The notes under the pieces: model-generated
Told to the model about the DNA's origin: nothing
Database searches by the model: none
Seen by the model: the letters and a program-made list of their open reading frames with translations, nothing else
Shown: one piece after another, positions 11,401 to 23,710 of the stretch
Numbering within the stretch: the stretch's first letter is position 1
Layout: every line of letters begins with the position of its first letter
Assembly: GCF_000226095.1 (NCBI RefSeq)
Contig: NC_016472.1
Location: 5,022,001-5,086,000 of the forward strand
Direction of reading: 5' to 3'
DNA: 64,000 nucleotides
Source of the DNA: Thermothelomyces thermophilus ATCC 42464
Lineage: Eukaryota > Ascomycota > Sordariomycetes > Sordariales > Chaetomiaceae
Position numbers and translations under genes: made by a program

Positions 11401-14400
11401 TTACGATGTAAAGGATATATACTAAACTAATAGAAAAACGACGTAATGTCGATTACTATAATAAACTTCTTTCTATATAGGGCTACGATAATCTCGGACT
11501 ATAGTAGCAGTAGGTAGTTATTAGGAACTATAACCTTGTTTAGACTACGTAGATCGATAACGATATAACCCTTGGTAATACCCTTGACGGTACGCCAGAC
11601 TACAAAAACAGAATAGGCGAAAGGAGTAGCGTCTTTTGCGAACCGTAGTTTGCCCTATTAATAGAGGGCGTCGAAAGTTTTGTCTAGGACTTCCCTGTCC
11701 CTCTGGCTTAACGGGTACGTATGGGAGCGTACTTTCTAGTGTTACCACTTTTCCACAAGTAGCACTTTCATCTATTCGTTCTATAGTATATCGATCAGAC
11801 TAGCGTCGTTCTAGAGTTATAGAAATCTGTTAACTAAGTCGGCGAACTTCTACGCTAGTACTAGATTGCCTACGTAGATGTAGATGCCATTGTTAGTAAC
11901 GATCTTAGGCAGAGAGCTAGGTATCTTTAATCCTAGTGTAGAATGCTTTTTAGGCACGTATAGCTTACGTTCCATGTCATCAGCTCCTAGGATCGCTTCT
12001 GGCGAAATATCTTACGGTGGAAAAGGTTAAGATTACTAGGCAAGTTAGAAGACAAAGTCGCTAATAGGAGTGTCCGAATTTACATCGTTAGAGGCTGTAA
12101 ATAAGGCTATGGTTATAGGTAGCTTCGTAAGGATGTAACTGCCTTCGAGGATTTGTCACAGAAATATACATGCAGATGCCGACCTAAGCCACTAGCACGA
12201 ACAGGCCAATCAAGCCGAAGGAATGATAGACTAATCAGGACAGGATCACACTTGGCAAGAAATGATCCCAGCAGAGGATCACTAGCTCACGACATAAGCC
12301 AGGTAAGCTAGTATAGAGGATCACTACGACTACTAGTGATCCTAGGATTATATATATATATAGATAGTCACTCGTTACGGTGGACTCTAAGAGTTCACTA
12401 GTGATAGTAACTTATAATTACAGTACTTATACTAAGTATCGTTAACTACTGTGAGAGACAACTCTAGTGTTGTTATAAACCCTTTGGCTTTACCGAATCC
12501 CTTAGACGACCTGCCTGCTTGTCCTTCTTAATCTACCTTCGTCTGAACCCTTTTAGAAGAAGTCTGAGTTGGGTTCGTCATAGGATTGCGCCTAAATAGC
12601 GGTTTAAATCAAAGAAAGCGTTAACTGGTATAACGTCGTACTAATTGGTAAGTTTTATAGGGTTAATGTCTATTGTTATAGTAGGTGTAGCCGTTATTAA
12701 GATGGTAGTAGCGATCGTTACTATATAGAAAGTAGTATTCTATAAATAGGCAAAGTAGCTATTATCTTCTATTTCTTCGATCCTTCTGATAGGGTGCCTT
12801 TTTAGGATATATAGCGTTCCCTGTATAGTATTTTCAACAGGTACCACTTTTAGGGTCTTTGTATCCATAATGAAGTTATAAATAGTAGCGTAAGCTAAGT
12901 TAAATATAAAGGCATGACCTGTCGGAAGAGGCTTGTACTCGACGGGCACTATCGCCTATTAGTTAGGCAGGAGAGTGATTTCGTAAGTGGTTTTGACCTT
13001 CCGTACGTAAGGTATAGAGTATATATATACGGAAAAAGGAAGATAGAAGTTAAATAGCTATAATTTGACTTCCTTACGATGGTAGTTAATATTTACGTTA
13101 TATGAATCTAGGAATTCGTTACCTATTAGAAGATTCGGTATTAAAGAGTCGATAACTTACGCTATATAGGTAAACTTAGCCAGGGTAGGAGTACCGTTTT
13201 CTATACCTGGTAAGTAGATATCGAAAGATGCCTATTTGTTAAGGCTTAATATAGCGTTTCCTACGCCTTTGACTCTGCCCTTACGTCGTTCAATTTAGTA
13301 GTTTAATCGCTATAGGAAAGTATAGTTAATTAGGGAGCAGCTAGCGCTAAGATCTAGGCACACTTCTACTACTTCGCGATCTATAGGTTCGCAGTGTACC
13401 CTAACGCGTAGATAAGTATATCCTAGCGGTAAACCGTAGCGGTCAGGCATATACCTAGGCGGTACGTCCCTGACCTAGTACGCTTTTGCCGCATTGTCTG
13501 TAGTTAGCGTGTCTATAGCTTGGTACGCGTTTTCTGGCGGCAAAGAGGGTAGATCTGACGGCCTACTAGGAGTCTCTACTAGGCAGCGAATGTTACTAGA
13601 TTTAGCGTTTTTATAGATCTTTAAATGCCGGAAGAGAGCGTTTCGCGTTTCTAGAGTGGTATTATAGAAACTACAGGTACGGCAAGCCAAGTCCGTAAGA
13701 TTAGCTTTGTAGTTATAGATAGAAGGAAAAGGACTAGTTCTATAGCATCGCTTAGCGTAAGTACGTAGTTCGATATACGAGCTAAAGGATTTATAGCACT
13801 TATAGCAAGTAAGTTACGAGTCTAGAACGAGGTACGTAATACTAGTGTCGCTACCTAAAGATTTAGATCTAGATTTAGGGACGCTTTTGGCTAATTACGT
13901 GTCAGATTGATCCGGCTTAGAGCTATCGCTAGCTTCTTTAGTAAAGTTAGCATAGTCGCGATATTTCTTTTGCTAGCGGTTATCCTTGCCAAATCTGACC
14001 TGCTTTTAGCTATAATTACCCGGCTTATAGTGATTCTAATCGTGGCGATCCTGGTTATGGTTACGGTCAAATCCGCGATCACGATCAAACTAGCGATTAC
14101 GATTAAATCTGTGGTCACGCTAGTCGTATTTAGGAGACTTATCATATCTATAGCCAAATTGTTAAGATTAATTAGCATTATAGCGTATAGGCTTGTACAA
14201 GCCCCTGTCTTTAGCCCTAGGAGACTCTAATTTACTATCTGTAGATAACCTTTTCTATAGATATAGGTAGTGGTCAAGAGTAGCCGCTAGAACAATAGAT
14301 CGAGACTGCTTAATATACTATATATATGTGCCAAGTGAGGAGTATCGCTAGGGAGGATCTAAATACTACTTGACGTAGAGGTCTATAGCTAATTAGACTT

Positions 14401-15464
14401 AAACTATAACTCCTTGCTAGTTATCGTTACATTCGTTAAGTATACGTATTAAGCGCGCCTAACAAAGCATCTTCTAAACGAAGAAACTAAGCGCTTGCTC
14501 GTCCTTCGTAATGTCCTTTAAATGTAGGTAGGCTTCGTTAAATTTGTAAGTGGCAGTTATAGCGTTAGGTATAAAGCATTCCTATAGTCGATCTATAATA
14601 GCTCGAAGACCTAGTTCGTATAATTATCTATATATAGAGCCGTTTAACTTGTTAGTCTACTAAATGATAGTTAGACCGCCAAGAAGAGTTTAAAAGAAGG
14701 ATAGAATCTATGTCTTAACGCTGCTATTAAGGTCGCTTTCTAGGAAGGTTTTAATACGGTCAGCAAAGTAGTAGACATCGGTAAATACTAGATTCTTACC
14801 GTCGTTAATAATGCCTAAAGAACATAGGTTAGGGAAAGAAGGATCGAACTAGCTAATATCGTTTTCTTGATCTTGAAGTCTAAGCGGCTCTATATACTTA
14901 TAGTAGTATCGTACGTAGACTCGTGTCTACGACGTCTATTGCTATTGTCGCCGTTATTACCGCCACCGTTGCCGCTGCTACCGTTGCTAGGGTACAGAGC
15001 GCCGTGATGGCGTCCTAGATTCTAGTTACCTAAAGGTTAGTGACGGTTAGATGGCTCGTCGTCGCCATCATCAGAGCTCAAGGAACCGGGTTCTCTGCCT
15101 CTACTGCCGCTAGTTACAAAGTGTAGAACTTTATATAAAGACTATATACGTTCGGGGCGGCCAAGATTGTAATGATAGCCAATACCAATGTCCTTAGGCG
15201 GTATAGGAAAAGTACTACTATTACGTTATATATCTTCTATAAGATTATTAACTTATTATACTTCTTCTATAATAGTGCTAAGTCTAGTAGGGTCGAAGGA
15301 AGATTGCTAACGACTAGGCAATTAATTATCGTTTTTGCTATCTTAACCACGTATTATGCCAATTATTTCCTTTATCTAAGTTGCCATTCGGCCGAGCACG
15401 TCTCTATACTATGATATATATGTTTCCAGATCCTCGATTCGATCAAACATCGGTTCTATCATTA
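8422..15464 (-). pseudogene. gag-pol remnant of element A (main part)
   Basis: A decayed polyprotein region on the minus strand with stops throughout. From its 3' end: a chromodomain at about 8,770-8,880 (KYLVKWKGLGHKY), the integrase zinc-binding region at about 9,950-10,090, reverse transcriptase with FIDDII at about 11,249-11,267 and VIDLRSLN at about 11,540, a protease/linker region near 12,700-13,450, a Cys/His-rich segment (CRTCSFYNTTLETRNALFRH) near 13,640-13,690 like the finger seen at the start of some fungal Gypsy pol proteins, and gag beyond that. A solo LTR interrupts it at 12154. No part can be functional. Confidence 0.8.
12149..12587 (+). repeat. Solo LTR of the B/C family with GGATT target duplication
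   Basis: The LTR itself is 12154..12582 (429 bp, TGTCAC...GTCATA), flanked by GGATT at 12149-12153 and 12583-12587. It shares its ends and the whole R-U5 half with the LTRs of elements B and C, but its U3 is a third version. GGATCAC words occur at 12243, 12276 and 12318, with partners ATGATCC at 12262 and GTGATCC at 12336. It is the product of LTR-LTR recombination of an insertion into the protease region of element A. Confidence 0.9.
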
Positions 15465-15469
15465 CTAGT

Positions 15470-15888
15470 TGTCACGGAAATATGCATGCAGATGCCGCCT
15501 GGGCCACCGGCACAGACGGGCCAATCAAGCCGAAGGAACAGAAGGACCAATTACAACATGGGAAGTACAGTGATCACTACGCTCACCAGCGATCAGGGTG
15601 ATCACCACCATGCGATCACTTACGATCACCGTGATCAGGAGTGATCACTAGGATTATATAAACATATAGATAGTCACTCGTTATGGTGGACTCTGGGAGT
15701 TCACCAATGGTAACAATCACAATCACAGTACTCATACCGAGCATTGTTAATTACTGTGAGAGACAACTCTAAGTGTTGTTATGAACCCTTTGGCTTCACC
15801 GAATCCCTTAGACGACCTGCCTGCTTGTCCCGCTCAACCCACCTCCGTCTGGACCCTTTCAGAAGCAGTCTGAGTTAGGTTCGTCACA
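15470..15888 (+). repeat. 5' LTR of element B
   Basis: 419 bp, TGTCAC...GTCACA. The U3 carries GATCAC/GTGATC words at 15570, 15598, 15614, 15624, 15631 and 15641, then a TATA-like TTATATAAA at about 15,654. The R segment has the self-priming 11-mer with one RIP change (AATGGTAACAA); the right LTR keeps AGTGGTAACAA. Confidence 0.92.
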
Positions 15889-15915
15889 CGTTATTACCAC
15901 TCCCTTTGTTCTGTC

Positions 15916-18177
15916 ATGGTTTAGAACGGAGGAGACTTCGACCTCGATATCGACATGGCTACCGACGTCACGGCCGAATAGCTGCTCGCTCAGCTTGGTC
16001 AACTCTAGCAGCGGATCTAGGAGTTGGACCAGAGAGACAAGGCTGCTTAAGCTCGAATTAAGGAACTCGAGAATCGCGAAAAGTACTCGCAGAAGTTAGT
16101 CAACGAGGCCTACGCCAAAATCGAAGCGCTCGAGACCGCCAAGGCGAGCTACATTAAGATCGAACCACCTAGTAAATATAGAGGAATTAAGGAGGATCTC
16201 GTAGGATTCTTGACAAACCTCCGATCCTACTTCCGGCTCAATAACGACAAGTTTCCGGACGATAAAGCCAAAGTCCTCTACGTAGCTATAAGACTAGAGG
16301 GTAAGGCACTTAAATAGTTCGAGCCTACGTAGAACGACTATCTCACTAAGGAAGACGAAGATGACCAAGACGCGTTTATATAGGCAGTCTTCCGATCTTA
16401 TAACCGTTTCGAAGAAGAGCTTCGAAAGGTTTTCGGCGATAAAGACGAGAAGATTTATATATAAGAAAGACTCGCCAATCTCTAACAGACCAAGTCAGTA
16501 GCCTCCTACACCGTATAGTTCAGATAGGACATGCTCAAGTCTCAGCTTAATGATGAGGCATTGATATAATTGTTTTATAATGGCCTAAAGGAAAAGGTTA
16601 AGGACAAGCTATACAAGTACGATCGGCCTAAGACTTTAGATAAATATATCGTACAGGCTATCAGAATCGATGATCGACTCTACGTATAAGAGTAGTAGAA
16701 ACGAGGTCAAATGAACGGAACTACAGTTAAGGCCAACGACAAGAAAAAGCGAGCGTACGTTAATACCTTATACAGGATACACCCCGGAGCTATAGATATA
16801 GATATAGTGTAGAAGCAGGACCGGAAGAAGATGACCAAAGATAAGTCTAATGTTACCTACTATAATTGTAGAAAGAAAGGGCACTATAAGCGAGAATGCC
16901 GGAGCCCGAAGAAAGAATGGAAGCCAGTCCCTGGAAAAGAAATCGCGGATATCGACGAAACCACCAAGAACGTCACCGAAGTAGCAGCCACGAGCTACGA
17001 AGACAAGGACAGTGACATAGACAGTCTCGGACACGATGGCGACGGTAAAGACGAACAAGTACCGTACTCCGAACTAGTCACTATAAACCCAGAGACAGGT
17101 CTTGCTAAATAGGACATGGCAGGAGAATATACACCGCCAGTTTCGATTCTCCCAGCCTTGAGGCAGTAGGGTTTCACGGTCACGTAGAGGCGGGATGGAT
17201 CGTAGACAACCGACACCCAAGGAATCGAAAGACCCGGACCTAATGTTCTATTCCTCTAGGAACGAATCAAATAGTACCGTAACGAAGTTTTTCGGCTTAA
17301 CACGGAACTACGCGAACGGGACAGGCGCTTGATTCGACTCGCCTAACAAAGCGATAGAATAAGGGACGAAATGAGGGAACTCTAACGTATCGTAGAAACC
17401 ATTAAAGGAGAATAGCCTGTGATATATAATAGGCCTGATAACTACACCGAGTATCTTGATAGCTAATAACTTAGTAATGACATACGGAACCTAGAATACT
17501 AGTTTATACGCGCGAACCACGGAAAGGACGAGCGTATGTAGGAAAGCTACTAGAAGAAACACTCCTATGTCAGCACTAGAGTATCTACGGTCTACGTACA
17601 ATGGGAAGGATTCGGGAAAGAATTCCAATACCTCCTAGGCAACGCTATACGGCTGTACCCTCGACATGAGGCATATACGCAAGTGCCCTGGTTCTAGTGT
17701 GTGGTATACGAATGCCAATATTACTTCTACGACAAATTCGAAAACAATTACTAGCCGACCCGATAGGAAAGTAGGGATAGAGGCTTATGCCCTGTAGAAT
17801 GGGTCTACGATGTAGGAAACAGAGTAGCCGAATTGCTCTAGAAGATCGAAGCCCGCGATCTAGAAAGCATTACGGTAGTTTTAAAACGAGCCTGGCCTAG
17901 GTACTACAGAACCGGACAAGATATATAGGACTCGTGCTAGAGTAACGATTACCTTTATTACATGGAAGAAAAGAAATTACAAATTCGGGAGCTTTAGACA
18001 AAGCTATGGCACGTACAACGGAAAGCAGAACGGACCTAATAGTAGGAAGCCGCAAGCACTTAATAGCTTATAGAAATGAGTATAATCGATAAAGCCACTA
18101 TTAGCTGAACAACCGAAGAGGTCAGCACTGACCTAGGAAACGGGTCAGGGCCCTTCGAGGGGCCCGGAAACCATTAA
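15916..18177 (+). pseudogene. gag of element B, RIP-inactivated
   Basis: A 754-codon frame of exactly the same length as gag of element C, broken by many TAG/TAA/TGA codons at positions where C has mostly CAG, CAA, CGA or TGG. A zinc-knuckle remnant (YYNCRKKGHYKREC, first Cys changed to Tyr) lies near 16,860. The frame ends at the TAA at 18175-18177 just after the hairpin of the gag/pol junction. Confidence 0.85.
18135..18165 (+). promoter_or_regulatory. Damaged gag/pol frameshift signal of element B
   Basis: AGGAAAC (18135-18141), a 6-nt spacer and the hairpin GGGCCC-TTCGAG-GGGCCC (18148-18165). Element C has GGGAAAC at the first position, so B differs by one G-to-A change of the RIP type. 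The hairpin is identical in both. Confidence 0.65.
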
Positions 18178-21100
18178 CGCCTGCGCAGCGGCGAGTGGTA
18201 GCGCAGTATAGGAGGAACTGGCGTAAGAGACTACTACACCGAGACCTCCCGGCAGAAATATAGGAAATCGCCGCAATCTTTAGACGACGGCGGTAAGACA
18301 AGCGGCTATAGATAACAGCATAGTGGAAACAGCACGAAATGCTCGTACTAGTAGATAGTAAAGCAGAGATAAATCTGATTTCGCCGACACTTGTAAATTA
18401 GCTATAGATACCCTAGAGAATGAAGCAGAAGCATAGCATAGTCAAAGGGCCATTTCCGACGTAATAGGTATGTAGGGAGACTAAACCGATCGACATTACT
18501 ATAGTAGGGAAGACTATAGTAGTCATATTTAGCATCGTAGATATAGGTAATGATAAAGATATAATATTAGGGTTACTATGGTATGAAGACTACGACCCGG
18601 ACATTAGCTAGAAGAATGGTAGCCACCTACGACCCTAAACGGAGTTATATTTGACTAGCGAGATAGGGAGCGCGTAAGGATCGCGAGCAGACGATGCTTA
18701 AGGAAAGGCATATCCTACAGATCTACCGCAAGAGACGGACAGTGGCAGACAGACCACTACGGACTCTAGAAGAGGCGGCATAACGACATCGATATCATGA
18801 TAGGAGGAACGAGCTGAATCGCCGATAGCTGTTCTCTCCGTTGACAAATGCGAAGCACTGTAATTAGAGTAGTAGGTTAAGATAGGAGAAATCGCTAGTA
18901 TTGCTATAGACGGAACCAAGTTCGTATACTACCAGAAAACCGAGAGACGAGACAAGATTAGGGAAGTACCGGAGGAGTACGAGGGACACCTAGCATTCGA
19001 ACCAAAGCATCTAGAAGGATTACTAGAACACGGCCTATAGGATTACAAGATCAAGCTTAAGGAAGGAGCACGACTAAAGTTCTTTAAGATTTACTACACG
19101 AGCCAGACGCAGAACGAAGAACTTAAGCGATATTTGGAGGAGAACCTTCGAAGAGGATATATCCGCCTGTCGACATCGCTAGTAGGCTACCTAATCCTAT
19201 TTATACCAAAGAAAGACAGAAAGCTACGGTTATATGTCGACTATCAGTAACTTAATGAACAGACCGTGAAAAACCGATACCTATTACCGCTGATCTCATA
19301 GCTCCGAGATTAGTTAGCAGGAGCCCAATATTTTACGCGTCTTGACTTGCCATCGGCCTATAACTATATACGGATCAAAGAAGGCGACGAGTAGAAAACG
19401 GCCTTTAGGACACCCTATAGCCATTATAAATACCTCGTCATGCCATTCGGACTTACGAACACGCCGGCAACGTTCTAAGCCCTGATTAATCAAGCTATCT
19501 GACCCTTTCTCGACAAATTTACGGTATATTATCTCGACGACATACTTATCTTCTCTAAGACAATAGACAAACACCGGAAGTACGTGAAAGTAGTGCTAGA
19601 CGCGCTACATACGCACAAGCTATCAGTCAACAAGGAAAAGAGCGAATTCTATATTAGGAAGATAGTCTTTTTAGGATACAAAATATCCCTAGGACAAATC
19701 CGGATAGAACCTTTAAAGGTTAAAGCTATTAAGAATTGGCTACAACCGACGTTAGTCATAGAAGTACGAAGCTTCATCGGATTTGCGAACTTCTACCGAA
19801 TGTTCATCAGGAACTTTGGAGCGATCGCACGACCTTTGCACGAACTCACCAAGAAGAATGCTAAATTCCAATAGGAAGAGCGACACGAGCAAGTATTCAC
19901 GCAGATCCGTAACACCATTACTAAAGATCTAGTACTAGTACTGCCAGACCCTAAGAAGCCATTCGAGGTGGAAACGGACGCTTCAGACTACGCCATCGGA
20001 GGACAATTAGGATAACGAGACAAACAAGGGAAGCTACATCCTATAGCCTTCTTTTTAAAGAAGCTCGACAGACTACATCTCAATTATCTAATCTACGACA
20101 AGGAACTACTTACGATTATCGAAGCTTTTAAGGAATAGCGACCATACCTTAGTAGTACAATTGAACTAGTATAAGTATATATAGATTATAAGAATTTACG
20201 ATACTTTACAATGACGAAGGAACTTAACGGACGACAAATACGATAGGCAGAATTCCTCGCGGAATTCAACTTCGAGATCCGCTACAAGAAGGGCAAAGAG
20301 AACGTACGAGCGGACATCTTAAGCCGACGAACAGATCATACGGAAGGACGAACGGGAACGACACCACCGCTATTCAAGGAACGGACAGACGGAACGCTAT
20401 ATCACGAAACGTAGACACCTATAGAAGATGATCCACTTGACTCGTTCCTAGAATACTACGCAATCTTTCGAGAGGAAAGGATCAACGAGGTATAGTATTA
20501 AGTAACACCCGGACTAGTGGTACCTGACGGAGTGGAAGAAAGAGATGGGAAACTCTGGTACCGAGGCAAAGCGTACATCCATGACAAAGATCAACAGCTA
20601 CGAATGATTCGAGAACTCTACGAGTCGAAACTCGGAGGATATAAAGGAGTTACAAAGACTGTCGCACAAGTCAAGAAACACTACGACTTTCCACAGTTAA
20701 CGGCACGAGTTAAGGAAATCGTACGGAACTACGATATCTATAATCGAAGCAAAACAGTATAATATAAGCTATACGGGCTACTTCAGCCACTACTAATAGC
20801 TGACAAACCATAAAGTTTAGTTACGATAGACTTTATTACGAAGCTACCGGAATCTAAGGACATAGCCATAGGAGTAACCTACGATAGTATTCTTACTATG
20901 GTAGATTGCCTGACTAAATAGGCATACTTCTTTCCCTACAAGGAGTCATAGATAGCTAAATAACTAGCAGACGTAATCTATCGGCAAGTTACATCAGTAT
21001 ATGCTTGGCCGCAAGAATAGATTACCAATAGAGATACCAAGTTCGCATCGAAATTCTGGCAAGCGTTAATGTAACGATTGGGCGTTAATAGCAAGCTATC

Positions 21101-21926
21101 AATAGCATACTACCCGCAGACCGACAGACAAACGGAGCGACTAAACCAAGTTATTAAGCAATACCTCTGCTCTTATGTCAATTACTAGCAAGACGACTAG
21201 GTCATGCTATTACTAATAGCACAACTCGCCTATAACACGACGCCGACAGAAACGACTAAAGTCACACCGTTCTTCGCGAACTACAGATATAAAGCAGACC
21301 TTAGGCAAGGACTAAAGGTCATAGTGCCAAGAGCAGCAGTCAAAGTAGAACAGATACACATACTATATAAAAAGCTTAAAAAGGAACTCGAGTTTGTTAA
21401 AACTAGAATAAAGAACTACTACGACAAACATAGGCTCGAGGGACCTTACCTAGAGAGGGGAGACAAAGTCTACCTAATTGCACAAAACTTGTAAACCAAA
21501 TGACTAAGCACGAAGCTAGACTTTAAGAAGGTCGGACCCTTCGTTATTAAGGAACGAATCTCGATATCTAACTATTAACTATCGTTACTGTCATCTATAC
21601 GACTACGGATAGATATTTTTTATATTTCACTTCTTAAACTAGCACCAAAGAACGCTAAGGTTGCTACGTACATCCAAGCAAAGGACAAAGAGGAAGAATA
21701 GGACATCAAAGAAATTCTAGATTCACGTATTATTAACGGGGAACTATAATACCTAGTCAAATAGCTTGATTTTGGACTAGAAGACAACTTATAGGAACTA
21801 GTCAAGAATTTAAATTGTCTTAAGAAACTAGAACAGTTCCATCGGCAGAACCCGGATCGGCCAAAGGCAAACCTAGGACAGAACCGAAAACAGCGCCCTA
21901 GTCAATAACGTCGACGCCACCGTTAA
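18142..21926 (+). pseudogene. pol of element B, RIP-inactivated
   Basis: The -1 frame relative to gag. It keeps protease, reverse transcriptase, RNase H, integrase and chromodomain regions colinear with pol of element C (both stop 3,749 nt after the gag stop). Readable pieces include the FLGYKISLGQIR to FIGFANFYRMFI block after the polymerase site (about 19,670-19,830) and LAYNTTPTETTKVTPFFANY of integrase (about 21,230). The polymerase motif reads YLDD at about 19,530. It has many internal stops. Confidence 0.85.
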
Positions 21927-21927
21927 G

Positions 21928-22412
21928 TTACATAACGGCCCCCGATTCCTGCTGTTCTACCGCCTCCAATTCGTCTAGATTCGACAAACCCCGTGTAACC
22001 ATGTCTGCCCCCTTCTCTACCAGGAACTCTCGTTGTTTACGAACCCGAGTCAGACGGGCCAACGCCTCAGAAGCTTTGCGTTGATATTCCCGTAGCAAGG
22101 CTTCGGCCTCTTTCTCTTCAGCCTTCAAATGATATTGCTCGTATATAATACGATCTACTATATTGCGATTAGAGATATACCCTCGTAAGAAAATAGGAAC
22201 TTATAAGAAGAAACTAGAATACTAGAACTATCGTAAGCATAACCCTAACGTACGCAAGCCTTGTAGCGACAAGATTTTTTAATCATCTTATATACTCGGT
22301 TATACTCTATATAATAGGAATACGCCATTACTACGAACCTGTAATTGGAAATAAACTAAGCTAAACGCTTACAACGAATAGACGCTAGGGATCTATACAC
22401 GTTAGACGGTAT
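21928..22412 (-). pseudogene. Antisense spliced gene of element B: Zn2Cys6-like plus coiled coil, RIP-damaged
   Basis: Exon 1 22412..22205, a 47-nt intron 22158..22204 (donor ATAAGT, presumably GTAAGT before RIP; branch CTAATC; acceptor ATAG) and exon 2 22157..21928. Together they make 146 in-frame codons. The proposed start is now ATA, one G-to-A change from ATG. It aligns with the antisense gene of element C: FVVMA before the cluster, spacing C-x2-C-x6-C-x8-C-x2-C-x6-C with several Cys now Tyr, VSS-L-[S/D]-RI at the splice, then a coiled coil ending LDELEAVEQQESGAV. Identity is low apart from these anchors. The stop is one base beyond the pol stop, tail to tail. Confidence 0.75.
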
Positions 22413-22542
22413 AATTGATAGCACGAAGGGCAACGAGGACTAGGGAGAAAAACACATATAAGTAACGCGAGGGATATTAGCACTATTTGAGACGGCCTAA
22501 AAAGAGGGCTTTTGGGTCGAAAGCCTCAGAGGGAGGGCATCG

Positions 22543-22961
22543 TATCACAGAAATATACATACAGATGCCGCCTAGGCCACCGGCACAGACGGGCCAATCA
22601 AGCCAAAGGAACGGAAGGACCAATTACAACATAGGAAGTACAGTAATCACTACGCTCACCAGCGATCAGGGTAATCACCACCATGCGATCACTTACGATC
22701 ACCGTGATCAGGAGTGATCACTAGGATTATATAAACATGTAGATAGTCACTCGTTATAGTGGACTCTGGGAGTTCACCAGTGGTAACAATCACAATCACA
22801 GTACTCATACCAAGCATTGTTGATTACTGTGAGAGACAACTCTAAGTGTTGTTGTGAACCCTTTGGCTTCACCGAATCCCTCAGACGACCTGCCTGCTTG
22901 TCCCGCTCAACCCACCTCCGTCTGGACCCTTTTAGAAGCAGTCTGAGTTGGGTTCGTCACA
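22543..22961 (+). repeat. 3' LTR of element B
   Basis: 419 bp, starting TATCAC (the second base changed from TG by RIP) and ending GTCACA. It follows a purine-rich GAGGGAGGG. The self-priming 11-mer AGTGGTAACAA is intact here. Confidence 0.92.
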
Positions 22962-22966
22962 CTAGT

Positions 22967-23710
22967 ACGTCCTTCTCTAGGCAACCGTAAAGTCGATCTT
23001 CGACTCCCTTTAGGTGGTTTACGAAGCTACGATCTATCTTGACGATACTTTTTTCAAGCTATTATAACAGTTTGTAGATAGCCCCTTTAGTCTTGTTAGA
23101 AAAGCGGTCGGTTCGTTCCTTTAACTAGTTAAATCAAAGATCTATCTTGCTATTTAGCCAGCTTATCGTTTCCTTGTTAGCGCCAAAATTATCAGGTTTA
23201 GCTTAATATAGCTCGTAGTCGTTAGTAAATCCAAGTGGCGATTCTAGCTTCTGTAGAGGAAGAGCATCTTCTTATAGTTAGTTTTTAGGATCTAACGCTT
23301 GCGCCTACGGTATACAAGGCATCTTATCGTGCCTCTATAGGACACTCTTAGCGTAGTCAGATAGTTCTTGTCAGGATAGTTTCTTAGAAGGAGGGTTTGA
23401 AGTATAAGAAGGTCTAGGAAGATCCTCTGTGGGAAAGGATCCTAGGGTTGACATAGGATTTGCCTAGGCACCGGTTACCAAGTCGCCAGGTTCAAACGAA
23501 GATGGGGTTAATGGATAGAAGACTGCCTTGGTTACCAAGTCGCTAGGAATAGAGATTTTGTAGTAGTTACAATAGAATTGCCTAGTTCGGTTACTAAGTC
23601 GCCGAAACTAAACGTAACTATCGCGAAAGTAGTACTAAACTATTCGTTAACGCGAAATAAATCTAGTGCTAATGGTTTTGGATGGTTAGAGCAGAGTTTC
23701 TACTACCATT
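22967..23710 (-). pseudogene. 5' leader and gag start remnant of element A
   Basis: The part of element A cut off by the insertion of B. On the minus strand it runs from the 5' LTR (23711..23931) through a TGG-starting primer-site candidate (TGGTAGTAGAAAC, ending at about 23708) and a leader with three copies of GGCGACTTGGTAACC (plus-strand 23473, 23530, 23589) into gag. No open frame survives. Confidence 0.65.
23473..23603 (-). repeat. Three leader repeats in element A
   Basis: GGTTACCAAGTCGCC occurs at 23473-23487, 23530-23544 (one change) and 23589-23603 (one change), 57 and 59 bp apart. The changes are C-to-T. They lie between the primer site and gag. Confidence 0.75.

Larger units (their letters stand above)
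15465..22966 (+). mobile_element. Element B: complete plus-strand Ty3/Gypsy chromovirus nested in element A
   Basis: The element proper is 15470..22961 (7,492 bp), with CTAGT target duplications at 15465-15469 and 22962-22966. It holds a 419-bp LTR, gag (15916-18177), pol in the -1 frame (to 21926), an antisense spliced gene (21928-22412), a purine tract (GAGGGAGGG) and the second LTR. Gag and pol have the same lengths as in element C with no net indel. Damage is mostly C-to-T and G-to-A and heavier than in C. It lies in the 5' gag part of element A, in the opposite orientation. Confidence 0.93.
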
